Source: Dugong dugon
Lineage: Eukaryota; Chordata; Mammalia; Sirenia; Dugongidae
Direction of reading: 5' to 3'
DNA: 64,000 nt
Assembly: GCA_030035585.1 (NCBI GenBank)
Contig: CM057476.1
Location: 23,668,501 to 23,732,500, forward strand
In this document: piece by piece, positions 1 to 59,260 of the stretch
Layout: the number at the start of each line of letters is the position of its first letter
How positions within the stretch are numbered: position 1 is the stretch's first letter
Translations under genes and position numbers: made by a program
The notes under the pieces: generated by a model
What the model was told of the DNA's origin: nothing
Database searches by the model: none
What the model saw: only the letters and a program-made list of their open reading frames with translations

Positions 1-1443
1 AAAACCAAATGAGACTAACGAGGTACAGTAGTCCAGTGACAAGGGGCAGAAGGGGACAAGGAAGGTGGTGATAGGGAACCCAAGGTTGGGTAAGGATATT
101 GTTGATGTGTTGTGAGACTGTTAACCATTGTCACAGGGCAACATTTGTAGTAACTGTTAAATAAGAAACTATTTTGTTCTGTAAGCCTTCATCTTAAGTG
201 AGAATAACAGCACAATTGGAAGAGTGTAGTCAATGTCACTGAACTGTGCATGCAGAAATTTTTGAAATGGTGTTATCTTTGGCTATGTGTATTTTCACCA
301 AAAAAAAAAAAAAAAAAAAAAGGTTGAGAAGTTAGAGGGTTGACATGTTGTGGGGCTGTTAACCAATGTCATAAAACAATATGTGTACTACTGTTTCATG
401 AGAAACTATTTGTTCTGTAAGCCTTCACCTGAAGTACAACTAAAAAAACAAAAAAAAAGAAAGAAAAGGTAGGGAGCCTGCAATGTTGTATAGTGCCAAA
501 TATGAAAAAATTATCACACACTTCACCCTCAACCCCAGTATCAGGATATAATTTATTCTAACTCCGTAGACATACTATGATAAAAATAATTCATAATACT
601 CAAACAGAAAACCAAATGTGTCTGGACCAGAAACCAACAGACAAACATGATACATGCACGACAGCAGTCTGCTCCTCTAAATAAATCTAATCATGCAATT
701 CATCCTTCAGGGAATAGGGGAAATCGGCTGGGTACCAGTCATTTAAAATACCTCTGGGAAGGTAACAACTATTAAAGCTTGACACAAAATAATATGAAAT
801 AAAACCTTTCCCAAAATCACACAGAGAAAAGGACATGGATCTGCAAATGGCACCTGAAGCAGTTTCCCATTAGCACCTTGTTGTGTGTGATGTTAGAAAA
901 TTTTGGGGTTAAACAAACGAAAACACCTAAAGGGTTAACATTAGGGGGGTTAGACAAGATGGAAAGCATTTCCCATGCAAGAATGAGCAGGATAGTCAAA
1001 CCTGTATTGGTCCCTTCTACTGTAGACAGCACAAAACAAAAAGTAGAGGGTACACTATCAGATGAAGCAGAAAGATGTAAAAACCAGTTTGATTTTTAAG
1101 CAGCTCAATTTAAGAAGGCTCATTCTTACCCAGTGTTACTGTTAGCACAATCTTTAACATATTCTCTATTTTATCGTGTGAAATTATTCAATACACTGTA
1201 TAAAAACAGTTACGAGGGAAGTTCTTTTCTACCTTGAAATTTATCCCACCCACATTCTATTACAGATCCCTTAAAGAGAATATAACGGAAGGGAAAAAAG
1301 AAAAAATATACTTCCTCCTCAGAATAAAGGATCCCCAGATACCAACATATGGACCAGAATATACACCAGAGCACATGGGTAACAAACCCCTTAGCAAGTA
1401 CCTTAGCCATGTAACCCAACAGTCTCTCCAATGCAGGTCTTAC
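1..1443 (-). other. EWSR1: EWSR1 intron 4 (partial)
   Basis: No exon is visible here. Bases 100-440 hold two diverged copies of an L1-type 3' tail, with an A-rich run of about 22 bases at 300-321 between them. The remainder is AT-rich intron without a recognisable repeat. Confidence 0.7.
100..440 (+). repeat. Duplicated LINE-like 3' tail with poly(A)
   Basis: A roughly 100-bp block at about 100-200 recurs at about 340-440. The shared landmarks are GTTAACCA.TGTCA, GAAACTAT.TTGTTCTGTA and AGCCTTCA. A poly(A) of about 22 bases ends the sequence between them. A similar landmark (CTGTGTAAACCTTCACC) recurs near 22540. It looks like the 3' UTR of a lineage LINE; I cannot name the subfamily. Confidence 0.5.
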
Positions 1444-1567
1444 CAGTAGGAGGCTGTCCATAAGAAGTTGCATAGGCGGTCTGCCCATAGGTTGCAGTGG
1501 TCTGAGCCTGGGTATAGCTGACATCAGTGGGCTGTCCATAGGTTCCATAACTTTGTTGCCCATATGC
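1444..1567 (-). CDS. EWSR1: EWSR1 exon 4
   Basis: A 124-nt exon encoding residues 35-75, starting AYGQQSYGTYGQPTDVSY and rich in SYGQ-type repeats. Acceptor GGAGCAG, donor GTAAGA. It is the last EWSR1 exon in the window. Confidence 0.96.
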
Positions 1568-4500
1568 CTGCTCCAAAGAAAATAGACACAAGAATTTCAT
1601 GTATGAAACCTGTATTTTAGCAATGAAATGGACTGGCTTGCTTCTAAGTTTCTAAATTAGACAACCACAATCAAAAATACTGTTTTCTGGTAAAAAGATT
1701 TTTAAAACAGACAAGCGATCATAGTATTATGAATGCTATTTACCCCCTCATCCAATTCACTCGTATTTTAGTAAACTTAACTACAAAAAAAAGCTCCTGA
1801 TAATCAGACAAAATCTTAGTCAACTATACAGGAGGAGATTAACAAGGCACTCAAGGGAGGAACAATAAGGGCACAGGGTGTATAATTTCCCACTTACTAT
1901 AGCAGTTTCAGTAAATGGAAACAAACATTAGCAGGACAAAATGAACAAAGAGAAAGAAAATGAAGAGGGGGCTAAAGTTTGTCAATTTTGGAAACCAGCT
2001 TTTCAGCAAGACACAAAGACTTTAAAACATCACTTCAAGGAAAACAACAGGAACACTGTATGTCCTCTTAAGGCTAGCACATCAAGAGTACTGTCTTTTG
2101 AACTGAGACATCAATACTACTTAAATCCAGTCAAGGAATGAGCTGTTCTTTTAGACGTTAGCATTCTAGGTTCGTCTGAATGACCAGTTATGTAAGATCT
2201 GCCAGAGACATCACATTCTGGCTGCCCTAGGTTTCCATGGCAGAGTTATTAGTAACCACTTAATGCCACAAGACCATTTCAGAATTCGAGGTGATCTTGA
2301 GAACACTGGGAGGCTAATTCTAGAATCTGTTCGCCCAGGCTTTTAAACAGAGACTTGTGTACTGGAAAGAGCTCAGGAGCTCCACAGGCAGGCAGCCATG
2401 GCTTTTAGAGCTGACCTTGCCACTGACTGCGCGACCACCAGTAAATAACACAATCTTTATGCACTGCAATTTTTTTTTTTTTTTACCATATAATAGTCAT
2501 AACATCATCTTAGACCTACAGCATTGTTGTGGTGATTAACTAAGTTAAATAAATTTAAAATAACAAAATATGCAGAAACACCAAGCATGGAGCAGGGCAC
2601 CAAAGGTTTCACCTATGATGGCAGAATGAAGTCCCTTGCACTCCCACTGTGAAAGTTTAAATACCTGGGTATTTTACGATTACAAGCACATTCCTATTTC
2701 ACTTTTCTGTTACCTAATTTTTGAAAAAGATCTGTGCTAGCTATTTCAACGGCTGATAGAAACATTTTACTTGGAGACGCAGCTACATATAATCATCTTA
2801 AAGCATACCTGGGTGGTCTGTGCATATCCTTGAGTGGGCTGGGCAGTGTAAGCACTGTAGCTGTAAAAGAAATTAAATGCAAGAACTGAATATAGAACAT
2901 CCAGATTCCATCACTACATCCTCTCCATCTATAGGACGCTCTGTACTCTAAAAACATTAACCAACCACAGACAAAATACTGTCATAAAAGACTGACTTAC
3001 CCCTGCTGGGCTGCAGCTTGGCTGTAGGTACTGTAATCTAGAGAAAACAAGGAGAGAAAATATATGTAAAATGAGAAGAGAAAAAAACGAAAGGAATTCA
3101 GATGGTAGGAAGAATTCTTTAAGTTGACCTATAGGCTAACACAGATGTACCTCTCGCCTCTTGACACCAAACCAAAAAGTAAGTCTGGGCCAGTTAAACT
3201 CAAGCTGTGATTTCAAGTACCTGACGATGATTCTAAGACCCACAGAGAATAAGACTCACTAACAGGATCAAAAGTGTACATTTACCATCATATAAAAAAG
3301 TATGCAACAATATTTCAGTGTTTAACATCAGACTGGTTCCACTCATAGCTCTATCTATCTTCTCAAAAACTAGATTTTCTATCACTCCCTCACTTTAGCA
3401 AGTCAGACCAACCCTAACTCCCTAGCAGGACAATGACTGTGAAATGAAATGGCAAAGAACAAGAGAACAGGCATCACAACCCTGTGTTTTAAAGGGTTTG
3501 TGGACTGTGTCAGGGCTACATTTGTGCAATAACTCAGAAACTGGCAAAGAGGAGGAAGCATTTAATCTTTTCTAAATAATTTGGTTTCAGGTAAAACCAC
3601 CTTATTTTTAAATATTAAGTGATTTTAACTTTTTAAAAAATGCTACAAATTTTCTTCCCTTCTCTAAGTAAACCTTTCCAGTTTCCCACTGCATATGAAA
3701 TTTACAACATGTGCCAAAAAAGCGACTAAACTTTGGTCCACTGAAGTGCCTACTAGTGGAAACAGAGTTTTCAGAGCACTAACTTATATAAGCTCAGTTT
3801 ATTTTTAAAAAGCAGTGAATTATTTTTTTAAATTCTGCCCAATTGTTTTATCCTTCAACAAGAATACATACTTTGTTCTGTTTGAAGATAGTACTGCCAT
3901 TAGGACTGAACAAAACGGTCCTTTTCTAATCAAAAAGCAGTCCCTCATCCAAAAGCAATAGTTTGATTTTCAGTTCTTCATGGAGTAGTTCTACCCTACT
4001 CCATCCAAAGCTGGCCTTACAGTCCTGACCTGACAACATTTTGCTAAACCAATCTCTTTAAGTTGGCTTATCTACCTCTCCACACTTCACTTAGCCACTT
4101 TCTGTATACCCCTAAACTCAGGATCCTGAATCATCAACATCCAATTAATTGCCCAAAAGCTATCTATGATGAATAAAGTGTTTTGTTAACACAACATTAA
4201 GGCATTCTCAACAGCACAAGTCATGCTCTTTATGAGACATGTAAAAGTAAATGCAAATAATTTCTTCCATTGGGCATTCACAAAAACATACCAACGAAGC
4301 ACCTAATATTTCACTTCACACTTTGCTGTTTTTTTTGTGTGAGAAATGATTTTAAGTCTCTAATATGTAAATTCAACGTTTGTAAGAGGACTTTTACACA
4401 GGAGCAGTTATGTAAAACAAAACTGGCAAAGATGACAGGGAACAAGTGATGAAGTCAGATCAGTGTGAAACTAGAGGATTTAGCCGCATACTAGTGAAGC

Positions 4501-6719
4501 AACAAGCTTGTTTCATGAAAATTACTGTTTCATCTACCACAGCACAAACATTATTATATAACCTCAAATGTGCTAGTTACACCCCAGTCAGATTATTTAG
4601 CAACCAGTTGTATTTTGTTTTTAATCCCCAATGCAGCTAAAGACTTCACTAAAAATACAGGACAGGCTGGGGAGAGGAAAGGGGGCTGTAATGCAGGGGG
4701 TTAGAGTGCTGGCGATGTTCTATTTCTTGATCTGGGCGTTTGTGTTGTAATTTTGTTAAACTGGACATACGCTTTGGGTACTTTTCTATATACCATATAC
4801 ATACGAGAACATCTAACATTACTCAAAACAGTAGCTTTTAGATACTTTAGGCACTACCCAAACTGTGGAGATTCAGATATTCAGACTACAAAGTAATTTC
4901 AAGTCAGTAAAGGGCAGCTTTGTGGTAGTCAATGTGCTTTGCCGTAAGGTCAGAAATTAAGGGCTCAAAAAGTCCTTGAAAGATCTAGCCTAACACCCTC
5001 ATTTTGCAGGAAAGGAAACTAAGGTTCAGGTAAGTTACATGACTCCTCCAATGCCCCCCAGCCAGTCTAATACTGTATGTGTCTGCATCAGCCACAACTA
5101 ATTCTAATACAGTACATCGTGGATAACAAACAGGATTTGAGGAAAGGTGACTGAGAAAATAGCATATCCAGCCATGCTGAATGAAAATTTGGACGTACAC
5201 ATCTGCCTCCTAAGGCTAAAAACACCGCCCTCACAAAATTCAAACTGCAAGGAAGGGGAGGGAGAGTGGAAAGGACACGTGGACTGTGGGATTTCAGAGT
5301 CCTCTTTTGGGGCCACGTTCAGCCAGAGAATTCACCTGTTTACTAACCACACAGTGGGGGAGCGTCAGAAACACGTCCTTAAGCTGCTAGACTCTGGACT
5401 CTTCTCCAACTAAAACTCGGAGAGACCCGCAGCTTCTCTTGTCTTTCCCTCTCATCTCCTCCCACTGCCCCTAAGGCTAAGAGTCAGTCCGCCTAAGAAT
5501 ACCCTCAGACGCAAAAGCGCTCGCTCCCGCCAGCAACATCCGGTGAGTGCACAAAGGTGCTACAAACTGCAGGTGATGTTTAGACAGCCTTCTTAGGGAA
5601 CCACTCCGTGCAACAGGGACCACCTTATACACTGCATTCTAGAGTTCCCACGCTGGGCTTTCTTTCAAAGTCCTCGGTGAGCCTTCTTTCCCTTTCCTCT
5701 ATCAGCCCACGACATTAAACACGCCTGTCGCCCCAATGGAGGCGAATAAACGTGCGAGACGATTGCTTAAGCACAATTAAAATGCTGGCTCGGGCCTTTT
5801 GTTCCTCTTAAGTCAAAGAAGTCAGAAATTTCTTATGGGAGGATTGCTGGCCTCGTGATCCAGGCTGGCCTTATTATACAACGACTTTCCCTCAGCGTTG
5901 GCTGCAAAAGGGCCCTAGGAACCGCTTTTGGGAAGGACAGGTGGGGGAGGGGGAGCTTAAAAATAATGAGAAAAATGAAAAAGCCAGAGAGCAACGGACT
6001 GGAGGATCTCAAGGGGGGAAGGGCATTCCGTCCACAGCCCAGTGGGGCCGAAGTTCCGCTTCGCGCTGGAACCCGCGGAGAAGCTGCTCGGCGGCGCTAG
6101 ACGCCCCCAGCCGCCCAGGGAGCAAAGATGACGGGGCTCCAACTCATAGGCCGAGCGAGAGGCCGGCGCCCCTCAGCTCGCAAATCCGCGAAACCTTTTT
6201 TTGTTTGTTTGCTTTTCCCCCCGGGCTTCTCCAAAAGGAAGAGTCGCCCCTCCCGCTCGGGCTGCCTTCTGGAAAGAGGTGGAGAAATCAATCATAGAAA
6301 CAGCGGGCCCGCGGCTGCTCCACTCACAGCTGGGGCTATCCGCCCCGCGGCCCCGGTTTCGGGGTGCCCGGCTGAAGGCCCCGCCCACGTGGCGGGCGGC
6401 CCCAAGCGCGGGGCCTGACTGCAGCCACACAATGGAGACCTCGGCGGGTCCCGCGCGCCCCCGCAGCCGCGCGCCGCCGCGATCCCTCCGCGCGCCGGGG
6501 GCGCCGGAAGGTTCCAGAACCGGCCTGCCGGTGGGGGGAGGGGAGAGGAGGGGAGGACCGGCACCCGAGCCCGTCTGGCCGTGAAGGGTACCTCAAACCC
6601 CTCTCGGCAACTCCACTCGGTCGCCCCAGTTACCCCCATGGATGAGCAGTCTCCCGTTTAAGCGTCCCAGCCGTCGCCAGCGCTACCGCGGTTCCACCAC
6701 ACTCACCCGTGGACGCCAT
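1444..6719 (-). CDS. EWSR1: EWSR1, RNA-binding protein EWS, exons 1-4 (5' part of gene)
   Basis: EWS is a nuclear FET-family RNA- and DNA-binding protein acting in transcription and splicing; its N-terminal half is the activation domain captured in Ewing sarcoma fusions. The coding segments on the minus strand are 6707-6719, 3001-3037, 2809-2860 and 1444-1567 (226 nt, residues 1-75 plus one base). They join in frame with GT-AG junctions and read MASTDYSTYSQAAAQQ..., then degenerate SYGQ/TYGQ repeats ending ...SYGQPPTG. This is the prion-like low-complexity region, and it equals the human start as I remember it. The start codon at 6719 has A at -3 and G at +4. Exon 5 and the RGG, RRM and zinc-finger exons are not in the window; the left edge lies in intron 4. 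Transcription starts in the CpG island shared with RHBDD3. Confidence 0.96.
1568..2808 (-). other. EWSR1: EWSR1 intron 3
   Basis: AT-rich single-copy-looking intron. I see no gene. A T-run at 2470-2484 is the only simple-sequence tract. Confidence 0.6.
2809..2860 (-). CDS. EWSR1: EWSR1 exon 3
   Basis: A 52-nt exon encoding residues 17-34 (GYSAYTAQPTQGYAQTTQ). Acceptor TTTTACAG, donor GTATGC. It ends in phase 0. Confidence 0.95.
3001..3037 (-). CDS. EWSR1: EWSR1 exon 2
   Basis: A 37-nt exon encoding residues 5-17 (DYSTYSQAAAQQG, last codon split). Acceptor TCTAG and donor GTAAGT flank it, and its length matches the human exon as I remember it. Confidence 0.95.
3038..6706 (-). other. EWSR1: EWSR1 intron 1
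   Basis: The portion at 3038-5400 is AT-rich with no gene; 4960-5100 resembles a reverse MIR. From about 5950 to the donor at 6706 it is CpG-rich and belongs to the shared promoter island. Confidence 0.6.
6507..6519 (+). promoter_or_regulatory. Heat-shock element trimer (GAAnnTTCnnGAA)
   Basis: GAAGGTTCCAGAA is three perfect alternating inverted HSF pentamers within the CpG island, about 190 bp inside EWSR1 intron 1. Function is inferred from the motif only. Confidence 0.45.
6707..6719 (-). CDS. EWSR1: EWSR1 exon 1, coding part
   Basis: Thirteen coding bases (Met-Ala-Ser-Thr plus the first base of Asp) precede a GTGAGT donor at 6706. The purine-rich 5' UTR lies at about 6720-6780 and the transcription start is probably near 6770-6790. 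Confidence 0.95.
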
Positions 6720-6785
6720 TTTCTCTCCTTCCTCCTCGTTCTCTCAACGTCCGTCTTCCTCTCGCTTTCCCTCTAGGTCCCGCAC

Positions 6786-6797
6786 TGCGCAGGCGCG
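6786..6797 (+). promoter_or_regulatory. NRF1-like site
   Basis: TGCGCAGGCGCG differs from the palindromic NRF1 consensus YGCGCAYGCGCR at one base. It sits just upstream of the inferred EWSR1 start, a usual position for NRF1 in CpG-island housekeeping promoters. Confidence 0.5.
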
Positions 6798-7299
6798 AAG
6801 CCCGCAACCTCGGGCGCTACCATCGGGCCAGGCCACGGGGGTGGAATAAGGAGGGATGAATCACCGTTTTCTCGTCGTTTGCCCCCGCAACTCTTGTCCC
6901 AATCTTCTCTAAAGGGTGCTGGATGCGACAAAGTGCGGGCCAAAAACAGTGCAGGGGCTACAGCGGCCGGTGAGCGGGTCTTAGTATCAAACCGTGTGAT
7001 TCTTCGCAAAAAGCAAGGTTGTTAGTAATGGTTACGTCCGCTGGCTCTAGGGACCGTCTCTGAAGAGTCTGCCCTGGAGGAAAACGGAGGCCGGCGGGAG
7101 GTCTGGGGGAAGGGACCGGGGTCTAAACCAACTGCTCACTAATCGGCAGGGGACGGGGGAGGGGGCGGCGTGGCGGCCGGTCGGGGTCACGCGCCCGCGT
7201 GTGTTCTGATTAAGCTCGGGCGCCTGGGCCTCAGTAGGGTGTTAGAAGCCCGACTGCCAACCGGGGTCCCGCTCGGCCTCCCGGGGGTGGGGGGCCGCG

Positions 7300-7312
7300 C
7301 TCCGCAGTGAGT
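7300..7312 (+). other. RHBDD3: Candidate RHBDD3 non-coding exon 1 donor
   Basis: The first coding exon of RHBDD3 begins at a splice acceptor at 9400, so an upstream untranslated exon must exist. The best donor I see in the island is CCGCA|GTGAGTACC with GT at 7307. A second candidate, GTGAGC, is at 6970. Neither is proven and the transcription start cannot be placed. Confidence 0.35.
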
Positions 7313-7449
7313 ACCTCGGACACGTGGCCTGGGCGGCGGGGGAGGGGGCCGAGGCCGGTCGGCAGGGTGGGAGGTCCAGAACGCCAAGGCCGGCTCCGAG
7401 ACCCCCCTCCCCCACAAACCCCTTAACGGTCGAGGTTGGGAAGGTCCCT

Positions 7450-13685
<6,236 letters not shown>

Positions 13686-13742
13686 TGAACCCAAGCCGCT
13701 GCTCTGTGGACTGAGTGTCACTCTGCCTTGGCACTTGTTTAG

Positions 13743-13748
13743 AATAAA
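13743..13748 (+). terminator. RHBDD3: RHBDD3 polyadenylation signal AATAAA
   Basis: AATAAA lies 58 bases after the stop codon, with T/G-rich sequence (GTTTGTTTTTC) just downstream. Cleavage is expected near 13765, giving a very short 3' UTR. Confidence 0.85.
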
Positions 13749-13769
13749 AACGAGTTTGTTTTTCAACCT

Positions 13770-14876
13770 GGACCTCCTTGGGGACAGTGATGTATCTGAC
13801 TCTGTGTTGACACTGGGAATGAATGAATAATGAGCAGTGGATGAATGACTGCTGGAGAGCAGCTTCCTGGCTCCTGAGACAAAGAACTGCCCAAACAGCT
13901 CCTGCCTCTGCCCTGTGCAATGCTTTCTCCTTCTCACTGCTGGCCTTTGCTGGGCTGGACCCTCTGCCAAAGGGCATTCTTCTTTGCACCCCTTCATTGC
14001 TCATTTCCCAGCTAATTTCTACCTCCAGGAAGCCTTCCTGGATTCCACAGGAATGTCTTCCCTTGACTGCCTAATTTAGCTGGGGCCTGGCCCAGAGTGG
14101 GGTCAGTGGCTGGTGGACACACGGGCAGGAAGCAAGGGGGTGTGGTGTGGTGGGGGGGGGGGGGCTTCCCCAGCCTTGAAGAACCTCCCTCCTGGCCAGC
14201 CCCAGTCCTTGCCCCTTACAGGTGTTGAGGGTGGGGGGTGGTTGTAGACAGAGCAGAGGGCCTGAGTTCGCTGGTAGGCTGATGTGGGGGTGGTGGTGAC
14301 TTGGAGGGGGGCCTGGGAAGCAGGCTTCTAGGGGGCATCTGTGCAGATTGCTGCCTGTCCTGGAGCAGGCCTATGCTTTGGCCACCTGTGGGGGCCATAC
14401 CCCAGGCCAGGGCCCAAGAGGAGGGCTGGAGAGAGCAGAGAGCACCCCTGCTATCGGTCACCTGTGGAGGGCTAGAAATAGGCTAGGAAACCTCTTGCTT
14501 CTTCAAACCGGAGGATGGCACCATCAGTCCCATTTCACAGATGAGGAAACTGAGGCTCAGAGAGAAGTTGCGTAGCATCCCGTCTAGAAGCTGCCCGGAG
14601 GTCTGTGGCAGCTCCTGTGTCTGGCCAGGGCAGCTCCTTGCTCCATGGCTTGCTTTATTTGAAGAACGGGCCTCTCAGTAAGTTGTTCTGAAGCCATAGC
14701 CACTGCTGGACACATGGCCTGGGCTGGGGGGTGACCTGAGCCTCTCTCTGCTCACCTACCCCCATGTCCCTGGCCCCCCTCAGGTGGGGAGTGAAGGCCA
14801 CTGGGATGCTGGCAGTGGCTCCTGACCCTGCCCTCCTGCCCTCCATCTAAGCACACACCAAGACCAGGCTGGGGGA
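13770..14876. other. Intergenic region between convergent RHBDD3 and EMID1
   Basis: About 1.1 kb separates the two poly(A) signals. It holds a forward L2-like segment (13935-14075), a G-run at 14152-14164 and a short reverse MIR-like stretch at about 14515-14575. No gene is visible. Confidence 0.6.
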
Positions 14877-14895
14877 GGGCATCAGGCTGGGGGCC

Positions 14896-14901
14896 TTTAT
14901 T
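14896..14901 (-). terminator. EMID1: EMID1 polyadenylation signal AATAAA (minus strand)
   Basis: TTTATT on the plus strand reads AATAAA on the minus strand. A G/T-rich stretch (TTGGTGTGTG, minus strand) follows about 30-40 bases downstream, so cleavage near 14880 is likely. The 3' UTR then spans about 14880-15563. Confidence 0.8.
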
Positions 14902-15563
14902 GGCCAGGACACATCTACCTCCTGTCACAAGCGTTTGTGAGAGCAGGTGGCTCATTCCTCTCCATGCCCCAACCCCCAGCTGGGACACTTGAGAAGGGCT
15001 GGAGGCTGAGGGGGCAGAACTGAGGCAAGGAGGCCCTGACCCTCCAGTCAGGTCAGGGACAGCTTGATCTTAGGGCCGGGAACCTAGCACCAGAAAACAA
15101 GGATAGGAGGGGCACAGCTGGGCTTCTGAGGCTTGGCTGGGGATGAGCGGGGTGAGACTGCGCTCCTCCCCCATCGTTCCTTTGTATGCTAAGAGCTGGG
15201 CAGAGCCTGAGCTCCGATTCCTTCAGGGCCTGCAGGCCTGGACGCCAGGGCAGCTGGTGAGAGAACAATAAGCCCTGTCCCCGGCACCCCCTCCTACAGG
15301 CCAGCATCACTGCATTTTACAGAGGGTAGCTGAGGCCCAGGGCCTTGAAGGAGGCCTCACCTCACACCTGGACCACCACTTCCCTCTCAGGCCTCAGCCC
15401 CTGCTCAGTCTGACATGTGGCCAACCACATGGGGTGCCAGGGCAGAGACCTGCCTGCCCCAAAGTCTTAGATGGCAGAAGGGATCCCAAGGACATCAATA
15501 AATACAGACAGGTGGTTCCTGGAGGGGGCCGGCCTGGCCCACCCTGAGGGGCTGTCACTGCCC

Positions 15564-56742
<41,179 letters not shown>

Positions 56743-57669
56743 GCTGCGCCCGGCCCCTCCGCCCAGCCCCTCGCCGCCCGCCGCCGCCCGCTGCCAGCCG
56801 CCCGGGACGCGCGCGGAACCGGGTTCCCGGCTGAGAGGCAGGAGGCGGGCGGATACCGACAGGGGGCGGGGGGCGGGGGCACGCGTTCCGGCCTCGCCCG
56901 GCCCCTCGGCGCGGCCCCCCCAACCCCAGCGCCACAGCTGCCAACCCGGAAGGAGCTGTAGGGGGCTGGGCTCCCCCATCAGGACGCCGGCCAGGTGCCC
57001 ACCTGAGCCCGATGCCCTGCGCCGCTTGGCCCTTTGGGGGCGCGATGCCAGCTCGAAGGTGCCTTCCCACGTGTTGCAGACTAGGAAACTGCAGGACCCG
57101 ACCCCGCCATGCCTGCAGGAATGATGTGGGGCACTCATCCATTGTCGACATCTTTGCGGGATTCGGTGCCCAAGGCTCACGGGGTCCGCCCATCCATCCA
57201 ACAAAAGTTTCGTGAATAGTGGGCACCACTGTGTGCGGGCACTTCACCTTCCCTCACATCCCGTCTATTTAGTCCTCAAACTACTCCGGACCAGGTAGAC
57301 ATAATTATCCCCATTTTACAGACTAGAAAACTGAGGCCCAGGCACTCACAGCCCCCCTGGGAGGCAAAGACTGGATGCCTGGCCCTGGGCAGACCCTTTA
57401 AGTGCAGTATGGACCATTTTACAGATAAAGAAACTGAGGCCCAGAGAGGAAATGTCATCTGCCTAAAACCACCCTCCAGTAGTTGTGGCAGAGTCAGGAT
57501 TTGAACCCAGATCTCCTGACTCCAGAGCTCTTAACCACAGTTAGGAAAGGGTGCAGACAGTGTGTATATCTGAGCCTCAGTTTCCCCATCTTAACACAGT
57601 AAGGGTTGGCTTAGAGTGGAGCTTCTTCATGTGGGATACAGGAATGGGCTTCTGGGGGCTCCGTGAATC

Positions 57670-57945
57670 CCACAAAGGTGTATACAAGTGTGTAGCATGT
57701 GTGTTTGATGAGTGTGCATGACGTGTGTGATGAGCGTGTGTGATGTGTGTGTGATGTGTGTGATGTGTATGATGCCTATGTGCATTTGTATGATGTGTGC
57801 ATGTGTGTAATGTGTGCATGGTGAGCGTGTGTGATGGGTTTGTGATGTGTGTGATGTGTGCATGATGAGTGTGTGATGCGTGTAATGAGTGTGTGTGATG
57901 GGTGTCTGTGATACCTGTGTGCATGTGTGTGATGTGTGCATCCGT
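57670..57945 (+). repeat. TGTGTGATG-type low-complexity tract
   Basis: About 275 bp of GTGTGATG, GTGCATG and TGTGTGAT units in irregular tandem order. It is purine-pyrimidine alternating over long stretches and lies about 0.9 kb upstream of EMID1. Confidence 0.85.
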
Positions 57946-58559
57946 AATAGGAGTGCCTGTTTATGTAGTGGGGCCACAGCTCTCATCAGAGGGGACCCAG
58001 AACCCCTAAAGGCCAGGATGGTCTCTAACCTCCCTTCTGCAGGGATTGGCATGCAGTGGGCAGTCCTGAGTGCCTGGACCAGTAGGCTCCTGCTGTGGCC
58101 AGAGGCTGATCCTCCCTCCCTCTAGGGGGCAGGTAGTGAGAGCTGGGCCCAAACCCTGCCTCTGTTCTTCCTAAGCTCCTTGGGCAAGTCCTGCCCATCT
58201 TCAAGCCTTGATTCTCTTCTGGGAGGAGGACAATTGCACCTTCCTTACGGGGATATGGGCGGGATTGAGATACCACAGCAAAGCCCTGGCACGCACGGTT
58301 CCCTCTGTACATAACCCTCTAAGGGCTCCCTACTTCCTCCAATGACATTGCCACAGTGCTAACTTTATCCTCTTGGGGAGCTGCCTCCCTCTCTTCCATA
58401 TGTGATGTTTGGCACCTACTATGTGCCATCCATTTGACATTCCCAAGAAATGCAGCTTTCTGCCTCTCTGGTTGCCCAGTGAGGGGCCATTCCCAGGAGG
58501 AAACTGGGGGCTGTCTGAGGACTCAGTCAGGGGGCTGGGATCAAAAACTGTCACCACGG

Positions 58560-58675
58560 GAGAAGAACATGGTGAATGTAATTAATGTCACTGAATTGTA
58601 CACTTAAAAATGGTTAAAATGAAAAGCTTTTTGTTATATATATTAACACAATAAAGCCACAATTTAAAAAAAAAG
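58560..58675 (+). repeat. L1-type 3' tail
   Basis: CACTGAATTGTACACTTAAA, AATGGTTAAAATG, then an A-run at 58661-58672. Confidence 0.6.
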
Positions 58676-58680
58676 TGACT

Positions 58681-58775
58681 GTCTTCAAGATCAGACGCAA
58701 ATAAACTATGACCAGTGGACCAAATCTGGCCTGCAACCTGTCTTTGCAAATAAAGTTGTATTGGGATACAAAAAA
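58681..58775 (+). repeat. DNA-transposon-like fragment (low confidence)
   Basis: GACCAAATCTGGCCTGCAAC and TGCAAATAAAGTTGTATTGG match a common mammalian interspersed repeat. I think it is of hAT type but cannot name it securely. Confidence 0.4.
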
Positions 58776-59104
58776 ACCGAACAAAACAGAGGCATCATTC
58801 CAAGGGGCTGCTTTGAAGGGGACACAACTGTTCAGGAAGTAGAAGTGCTGGGCAGCAGCTTCCACCCTGGGGGTGCCTCAGAGGGACTGAGAGGTGTCTG
58901 GGACCCCTTTGCAACATGTCTGAGATGTTCACAACGGCATACAAATTCCTTTACTAGCGCCACCAAACTCGGAGTTTTCGGCCACTGCGGCATTTCTCCA
59001 ACAAAGGGGCCCTCTAATAAAAGCTATTATTGATATTTTGACTTCACAGAGGTCCTGTCCTTGCTGAGGCTGAAGTGTTTGCTTATTTATAATTACAGCC
59101 AAAC

Positions 59105-59260
59105 CTGTGGTGGTGTAGTCTAATGGTTATCACACAAGCTTAGCGCCCCACGGGCCTGGGTGTCAATATCCAAGCAACCACCTAGATGCTGTGTGGCCCA
59201 GAACAAGTCATTTCCCTTCTCTAAGCCTCATTTCCTTGCCTGAAGAAAATGAGCCATTGC
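59105..59260 (+). repeat. MIR SINE with recognisable tRNA-like head
   Basis: TAGTCTAATGGTTATCAC keeps a good A-box. The B-box is decayed (GGGTGTCAATATCC). A MIR core and TCTCTAAGCCTCATTTCC follow. It is not a functional tRNA. Confidence 0.7.

Noticed and set aside
57577..58052. His/Thr-rich minus-strand frames
   Set aside because: They are translation of the TGTGTGATG tract.
59105..59180. Possible tRNA gene
   Set aside because: Only the A-box is intact; the B-box and acceptor stem do not pair and a MIR core follows. It is the tRNA-derived head of a MIR.
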